Shown in pieces: positions 58,798-64,000 of a stretch of DNA of 64,000 bases (position 1 is its first letter; each line of letters opens with the position of its first letter). A model generated the notes under the pieces. It ran no database searches. It was not told the origin of the DNA and saw only the letters and a program-made list of their open reading frames with translations. Origin of the DNA: Coenobita brevimanus (taxonomy: Eukaryota > Arthropoda > Malacostraca > Decapoda > Coenobitidae); assembly GCA_032717465.1 (NCBI GenBank), contig CM064748.1:7491238-7555237 (forward strand), written 5' to 3'. Made by a program: the position numbers and the translations under genes.

Positions 58798-60000
58798 TCG
58801 GAGCATGCACTTCACCCGTTTCGCATCATCACCCATCCACATACCATAAATTTCTTTCCTGTAAACCTTTCTTTTTTCTATTTATTCACCAGTTCCTTTA
58901 CCTCTATCGTAAATTAAAATATGCCGAAAAAGCCCCTACAATATCGCAAAATTTCATATATCCCAGTCTCTTTGCATCGGAAATGTTGGTACCTTGTCCA
59001 ACGTTGGGTATAAATTATTTGTATAAACTCGATATGCCATTATTTTCCCGTATGCCTCTAACAAATTACTAAGGCGAAACTGCTCACTTTCCAGCCTATT
59101 CCTTTACAAAGACGATGCAGCTAGGATCCATAAAGCACTATTCTTAGTTAGAATACGATAGGATTTAGATGTTAGTAGTAACTGAAGGATCTATGAGAGC
59201 AATGAAAGGGAATACAGTAAAATCCTTGTAACATTCGATTACGTATCGAGAATAATATTAATTAAAATGATAAATAATAACTTTTACCGTAATTTAGGGG
59301 CAAATACGGGAATATATAAACATGTAATTTTAGCTACGTCCCGAGTCTTCCTGGCCCAGGATTAACATAATCAATTTTATATAAAAGGAATTCATGTTTG
59401 ATGTCAATGTTTATTAAGGTGTCTATTGTATCTGGGAGGCTGTTAGTCCGTGGGCCCGATAGGCCCCTCATGCACCCCCACCCCCAGGAACCTATGAAAC
59501 CTATTTTGCTTTGTTCCTGGCACCTCTCCTGGCTTGAAAAATGGCTGCCACCATCACCAGATTGGGATGGACTACCTGTGTGACGTCATTTTCAAATGGA
59601 CGTCAGCAAAAATAGCGAAGTAACATTTTCGCCTATAGCCTAACTCAGCTTTTAGGATAGATAGAGATGAGATCTTGGCGTCTACACCCATGTTTTTGAG
59701 GACGAGGAATTCAATAATGGCGCCGAAATATCCCTATGACTCTTGCTTGACTCGGAATTCAAAATGGCTGCCACTGAAACCAGCCGATATCACATTTTCA
59801 GCCATATTTTGACTTACAAGTTATATAGATGATTGTTCATGGGTTCTGAGCCTTCAGTATGATGTTTTAACCTGGTGATACTTTAATACCTGGAGGCCAT
59901 CTTGGAATTCAGGATGGCTGCCGATATTGCCAGAGTTCGTGTTGTCAGTCATAACCACATAATAACCCGCTCCATACTGACATTTTGAAGCAAAAAAAAA
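58798..60000. other. Intergenic DNA with scattered ATGGCTGCC repeats
   Basis: No gene recognised. A degenerate repeat with GAATTCAAAATGGCTGCC-like cores occurs near 59541, 59715 (as AATGGCGCC), 59764 and 59914, spaced irregularly (50-175 bp). An A run ends the region near 59993-60004. Confidence 0.6.
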
Positions 60001-60109
60001 AAAAACTTATTCAAAACTAAATATATTGTGTAACTCCATCAAATCATCCAACAAAACAAAAACCAAATATAACTGACAACAAAAAATCAGCTTGACTAGA
60101 AAAAATGAC

Positions 60110-60490
60110 AAGAAATATCTCTCTATTGCCAGACGCCTTAATCCCGTAAGGGGTGGCCACAAACAAATCGTCTCCATGTCGCCCTGTCCCCCACCATTTC
60201 CTTGCCCTGCTCCCAGCTCACACCCCTCTCTCATATACCTCGCCACTCCATCTCTCCATCTCATCCTTGGCCTCCCCCTCCCTCTCCCCCTCCCCTCCAC
60301 CTCACTCACGTACACTCTCCTCGTCAGTGTCTCACTCTCCATCCTCTCCACATGGCCAAACCACCTCAGTGTGTTTCTCCTAACGCATCCTATCACATCC
60401 ACATCCACACCACAACGCTCCTTCACTTCCTCATTGGTCAGTCTGTCTCTCCATGTGACTCCACAGGCTCCTCTCAAATAACTCTGGAGT
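60110..60490 (-). mobile_element. LINE 3' fragment, same family as 1-510
   Basis: The reverse strand encodes LRGACGVTWRDRLTNEEV, LRWFGHVERM and a GRGRPRMRWRDG stretch, then ends with GGCGTCTGGCAATAGA as in the first fragment. A frame change affects the last 20 or so codons. It is 5'-truncated near 60490, and no RT motif remains. Confidence 0.78.
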
Positions 60491-60553
60491 AGGACCTTCA
60501 GGAGAAGACTAATGCGTCACCCGCTTGTTTGTTTGTTTGTTTGTTGAAGATTT

Positions 60554-60597
60554 CCCCTTCGTTTAAGTGAAAGGGGCCGGGCCATATGTTAGCCCAG
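60554..60597 (-). promoter_or_regulatory. Two-hairpin terminus of the 60.5-kb LINE fragment
   Basis: Read on the minus strand: CTGGGC, loop TAACATATG, GCCCGG, then a hairpin with CCCCTTT and GAAGGGG arms, then AAATCTT. The first hairpin loop differs from A at two adjacent positions; the second stem is changed on both arms and still pairs. Confidence 0.75.
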
Positions 60598-60659
60598 TCA
60601 GTGATTTTAGGCATAGTTGAATAAGTGGTAAAGGCTGCAGGAGCAGTCTCTTGACTATT

Positions 60660-60785
60660 ACAAATACATATATGCACATATATACACACATACGTATATA
60701 TGTGCATATTCAAACACATGTGAATACACATACAGTCATTTACACACATACACACACAGACACACACACACAGATATACTTGCAT
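60660..60785. repeat. CA/TA-rich microsatellite
   Basis: ATATATGCACATATATACAC and CACACATACACACACAGACA stretches inside the 3' UTR of the minus-strand LINE fragment. Confidence 0.85.
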
Positions 60786-61849
60786 ATCAATGGACATGCA
60801 TGTTAGGAGGGAGGACGGGCAGAGCGCACCACCTCAGTCAGTACTGGGAAAGGGGCTGTGGCTACAACATAGGTTGCAGCATTTCGTAGAGAGTTGATGG
60901 ATCTGGCTGCATCATGGGTTCTGGGAGTGTCTGGGTTGGGAAGAGGTCTTTTCCTGATGCGTGAGGTGGCTGGGCATCTGAGAAGGTAGTGCAGAAGAGG
61001 GCAGAGTGAAGCCGCCTGGCTACACATTCAGATTCAGGGGCTTCGTCATCGTCAACGATTTCGCTGCAGCATTTATATCCCAGGTGAAGGCGGCGCAGAC
61101 GAGTGAGCATGTTAAGGTTGGATCTAGTGGTAAGTGGCAGTGGCTTGTAGCGTGTGGCAAGTGCGTACCATATAGCAGAGGGGGAACCCAGTTCGACATA
61201 TATGCGGTGGTCATCCTTATTTAATCTGGCTGCCCTCTCCCTAATGCCACGCTTAACTTGGCTTAGGCTTGTCGTGATTACAAAATCGATGCTCGGTTTT
61301 TCTAGGGCGTGTTTTGCTGTGAGATCTGCCTTCTCGTTGCCTGCAATATCTACATGACTAGGGACCCCATTGATAGTAATCGATCCCCCAGCATTGCAGA
61401 TAGCTTGTGAGGTGATGAGAATGTCGTGTATTAGGTGAATGTTGTCTTTGTGAGTTTGTTGGCGAAGAGTATGAATGGCCGAAGCAGAGTCTGTGTATGA
61501 TAGTGGGAGTAGTGGGGTTGTGTTCAAGTGCGTCAGAGAGGGCAGCTGAGATAGCTGCCAGCTCGGCCTGAAGGGTAGAGGCACCATCTGTGACACGGAA
61601 GCTGAAAGATCGGTCCCCGCACACGAAAGCTGCTCCGGCTTTGGTTGATGTGACCGAACCGTCGGTGTAGTATTTATTGGACTCTGGGGCTGTGAGGGTG
61701 GCAATTTGTCTGAGGCCCTCTTGACGCAGCAATTGGGTTGGTGTTTGATTTTTGGATAGTGTGCATCACCCGCCCGCAACCTTCCCTTAAATACCCATCT
61801 TCCTGATCCGGCCCCATCCCACCCACGAATGGGAAGGAGGCAGAAGCCG

Positions 61850-62000
61850 GGCTGCGATCACATATAAGGATTTCAGCAAGCGCTCGCAAGCGAGAGTTCC
61901 CGGGTTCGATTCCCAGGTCGACCACGAGACCTTTAGGCACGGTCTTCTTTGCCCTAGCCTGTTCGTACCTAGAACTAAAAATAGGTACCCAGATGTAAAA
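61850..62000 (+). mobile_element. tRNA-derived SINE-like fragment
   Basis: CCCGGGTTCGATTCCCAGG followed by TCGACCACG resembles a tRNA T-arm with a GGTTCGATTCC B box and an acceptor end. A body follows with ACCTAGAACTAAAAATAGGT, a short palindrome-like arm. The 5' tRNA half and A box are not convincing, so a functional tRNA gene is unlikely. Confidence 0.45.
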
Positions 62001-62293
62001 TCGACGGTTGCGTGTCGTATTCCGGGGGAATGTTTGGGAGCTTAGTTTCCTTGTCTGTTCACCATTCACCACGCCCCTCAGTCTCTCACTCGCTCCCGCA
62101 CTGAGCACACACACACCCCACACTCACAGCCCACCGAACTACTACACAAATGAACCTTCCACCCACGGTTCACTAATTTGGGGACAGCACGGTCTTCCTG
62201 ACTGACGGAACCATACTTCTGCCACACCTTGAATACCTCCTTAGACAGACGATTTTGGTCCGCTAGGCTCGCCCAGTTGACGACCTGGCGAAA

Positions 62294-62450
62294 ACGACAC
62301 TGAACCCCGAGGCTATATGCATGAGGGGGCCCCATTCAGGGGCGGTTTAGTTTTCATCAGGGTGGGCTTCCTCTAATAGGGTTAGGGATCTGAGGTACTC
62401 TCTTGGCCTCGCAAGTGGACACCCCTTTTAGAGGGGGGGGGGGTGTAGGT
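62294..62450 (+). promoter_or_regulatory. Conserved 5' UTR structured-RNA block, LINE E
   Basis: ACGACACTGAACCCCG, GGGGGCCCCATTCAGGGG, CGGTTTAG, CAGGGTGGGC, TAGGGTTAGGG, a hairpin with ACCCCTTTTAGAGGGG and GTGTAGG. It is shorter and more diverged than in A-D, but the order of landmarks is the same. Confidence 0.6.
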
Positions 62451-62529
62451 TAGAGCCCCAAGATCGTAGGCAGGAGGACCATTCAGGTGGCCTATTAGAG
62501 GCCAACAGGATATGCATCAAAATGGGTAA

Positions 62530-64000
62530 AGTAAAGATTAGCCATGCCTCACCACAAGACTCTCCAACAAAGCTTTCTTGGAGATTGTCGCTCCCCATGA
62601 AATTAAAATCACAGGCCTAAATGACTCAAGGGACCACATCATTGCCTCCACTGCCTCAGACGAGGACGTCGAGAAGCTGCTATCAAGCACAATCAAACAG
62701 GCACTCCAAGCACATGGATTTACCCCTATACTACCACCTGATATGAAAGCCAAAAGGAGCATCATCTGCTCTCGAGTAGATGACATCATATACTGCCACT
62801 CAGAACCAGAAACAGAACAAGAACTCATGAGGACAAACAACTGGGCTAGAGTGACGCAGGGAACAAAGTTTGGAAAGAGGAAGAACATGAAGATAGAATT
62901 CGAAGACACAAAAATGGCGGAAAAAGCTGTGGAAGGAATTAAATTGTACCACCTATGCATCAGTAAATCCCAAATAGAAGAAGAGAAATACGTCAACGTC
63001 ATGGCATGTATGAGATGTTAGGCATTAAATTCACATGCCACAGCCGAATGCCCCAAACCCTCTGAGTACAAAATATGCTCAGTGTTCCTCTACAGACCAT
63101 ACGTGGAGGAACTGAACTTCAACAGTAAAAAAATGCATCAACTGTGGAGGGGACCACCGCTCCACGGCAATGAAATGCCCCACCAGGAAGCAAAAAGTAA
63201 AAAAGGCAATGAATTCCCAAGCCCCGCCCCCTGCCTCAGTACGCCCGGGAAAAGTTTTGTCCAGGCAGTTACACAAAACAACAATCCAACCCCCAAAACC
63301 ACAACAAACAAAAGCACAACACCTAATGAGACCTTCAGTGACTATATGGTACTCATAATGAATGCCCATATGCATGAGATGGCAACCCCGGGCAGCTTCA
63401 ACAAAGTACTGGAGCAGAGCTGCCAACTAAATGGGATGCCTGTATTAAAACTCCCCCCTTACCCCCCCTCTGAAAAAATAATACAGAAAATGCTACCTGT
63501 CACAGTAAAAAATCTACTTCTCCCACAATCTAGTACAACAGCAGCTCCCACCGACTCATCTGAGAACAGCCCCCCCACCCGGCCTCCAACAGAACACTCC
63601 TCAGCTGACGCGAACATCCCCCCACCTTGGCTGCAACAGATCTAGAAGACACGACAGGAAGTGCAACACACACTATCCACAGCTCCTCCCCCCATGAGGA
63701 CCAAGCGCATACACACGAAGAGAACACACACGCACGCACACAGGCCTCTAATGACAGCTCAGACCACGAGGATAGCAACACAGATGAATCTTTCATCCCT
63801 TCAGAGGAAGAAGAAGTAGAAATAGAAGACGAAAAGATGCTGTTTGCTAAGATAGAGGGAGTCGAGGTAGCACTCCTCACCTCTCTCTGGAACCCCAACA
63901 AACACTACAAAAGACAAGATCTAGCCAAAGCTATAAAAGAAAGGAAGGCACTAGCAATACTAAACAATAAAAGAATGCCCACAGAAACAGCACTCAACAA
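62530..64000 (+). pseudogene. LINE E ORF1, frameshifted
   Basis: The frame from 62578 has EIVAPHEIKITGLND and NMKIEFEDTKMAEKAVEG, then knuckle 1 (CMRC, a TAG at 63019-63021, HATAEC). The last knuckle (CINCGGDHRSTAMKC, from 63134) is in another frame. The Pro/Thr-rich part (63200-63645) is in the first frame again, and an acidic stretch with PSEEEEVEIEDEKM is in a third frame from about 63642 to the window end. At least three frame changes and one stop. The region before the knuckles looks like the PRE/C2HC-associated fold of I-type Gag-like ORF1 proteins, which is an inference. Confidence 0.7.

Larger units (their letters stand above)
60523..61790 (-). mobile_element. 3' part of an I-type LINE related to A, minus strand
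   Basis: The reverse strand carries the RNase H region in two frames: NKYYTDGSVTSTKAG and STLQAELAAISAAL (61358-61732), then YTDSASAIHTLRQQ, VPSHVDIAGNEKADLTAKHA and LRRLHLGYKC (60862-61779). Remnants of the C-terminal zinc region follow to about 60806. The 3' end holds a CA/TG-rich microsatellite, the two-hairpin terminus and an AAAC-repeat tail (60523-60545). RT and everything upstream are missing. Protein and 3' structure are closer to A than to B/C/D. Confidence 0.8.
62190..64000 (+). mobile_element. 5' part of I-type LINE E (runs off the window)
   Basis: It has a 5' UTR with the conserved block (62294-62450), then a broken ORF1 with CCHC knuckles, continuing past the window edge. It is not at the H4 target. 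The element start is not defined; 62190 is approximate. Confidence 0.7.

Noticed and set aside
61850..61930. A functional tRNA gene
   Set aside because: Only a T-arm and acceptor-like 3' part are visible; no matching 5' half or A box was found.

Overview
The window is eukaryotic, retroelement-dense DNA around replication-dependent histone H3 and H4 genes. An arthropod, most likely a decapod crustacean, is suggested by an H4 starting MTGRGKGG, a divergent H4/H3 pair with the metazoan histone 3' stem-loop, abundant short microsatellites, and I-type, RTE-like and jockey/CR1-like LINEs. The species cannot be fixed from sequence alone. The only intact cellular genes seen are one H4 and one H3; nearly everything else is mobile DNA or its remains.

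Layout. 1-510: LINE 3' fragment with a TAGA tail. 523-20869: three head-to-tail Ty3/gypsy-type elements sharing four LTRs, with gene order gag-protease-integrase-RT-RNase H (integrase before RT, as in Gmr1-like elements) and a SCAN-like capsid region. Every copy is defective. 20883-22081: H4 (-) and H3 (+) on a divergent promoter; the last LTR stops 13 bp from the H4 stop codon. 22160-24110: duplicated simple-sequence DNA and a 36-bp G-rich minisatellite. 24190-28045: two 5'-truncated LINEs, tail to tail. 28046-28340: a second, nearly identical but inverted copy of the H3/H4 divergent promoter. 28338-54495: four full-length I-type LINEs (A, B, C, D) head to tail, each separated by the same 9-bp histone H4 sequence. 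54505-54620: the continuation of H4 (5' UTR plus eight codons), then broken. 54621-56710: a decayed AT-rich LINE. 57965-58789: a non-autonomous hAT-like element with a perfect 8-bp target duplication. 60110-61790: two LINE 3' fragments (-). 62190-64000: the 5' part of another I-type LINE (E).

Main discovery candidate. Elements A-D sit at the transcription start of H4, between its TATA box and its initiator, in H4-sense orientation. The uninterrupted site is present in the same window (21284-21292, minus strand), so the target can be read directly. Two distinct LINE families (A versus B/C/D) use the same 9-bp site and inserted repeatedly into the duplicated site, building an array. An element there would start its RNA at the H4 start point under the H4 TATA box. 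B/C/D also carry four 27-bp repeats, each with an ATTGG (inverted CCAAT) motif. A, B/C/D and E share a conserved structured 5' UTR block, and A, B/C/D and the 60.5-kb fragment share a two-hairpin 3' terminus with compensatory differences. I know of no described LINE specific for the histone H4 start site, but could not search.

Second candidate. The LTR array combines Gmr1-like gene order with a SCAN-like Gag, and its copies share inherited lesions in a mosaic pattern. This indicates that the array grew by recombination rather than by three separate insertions.
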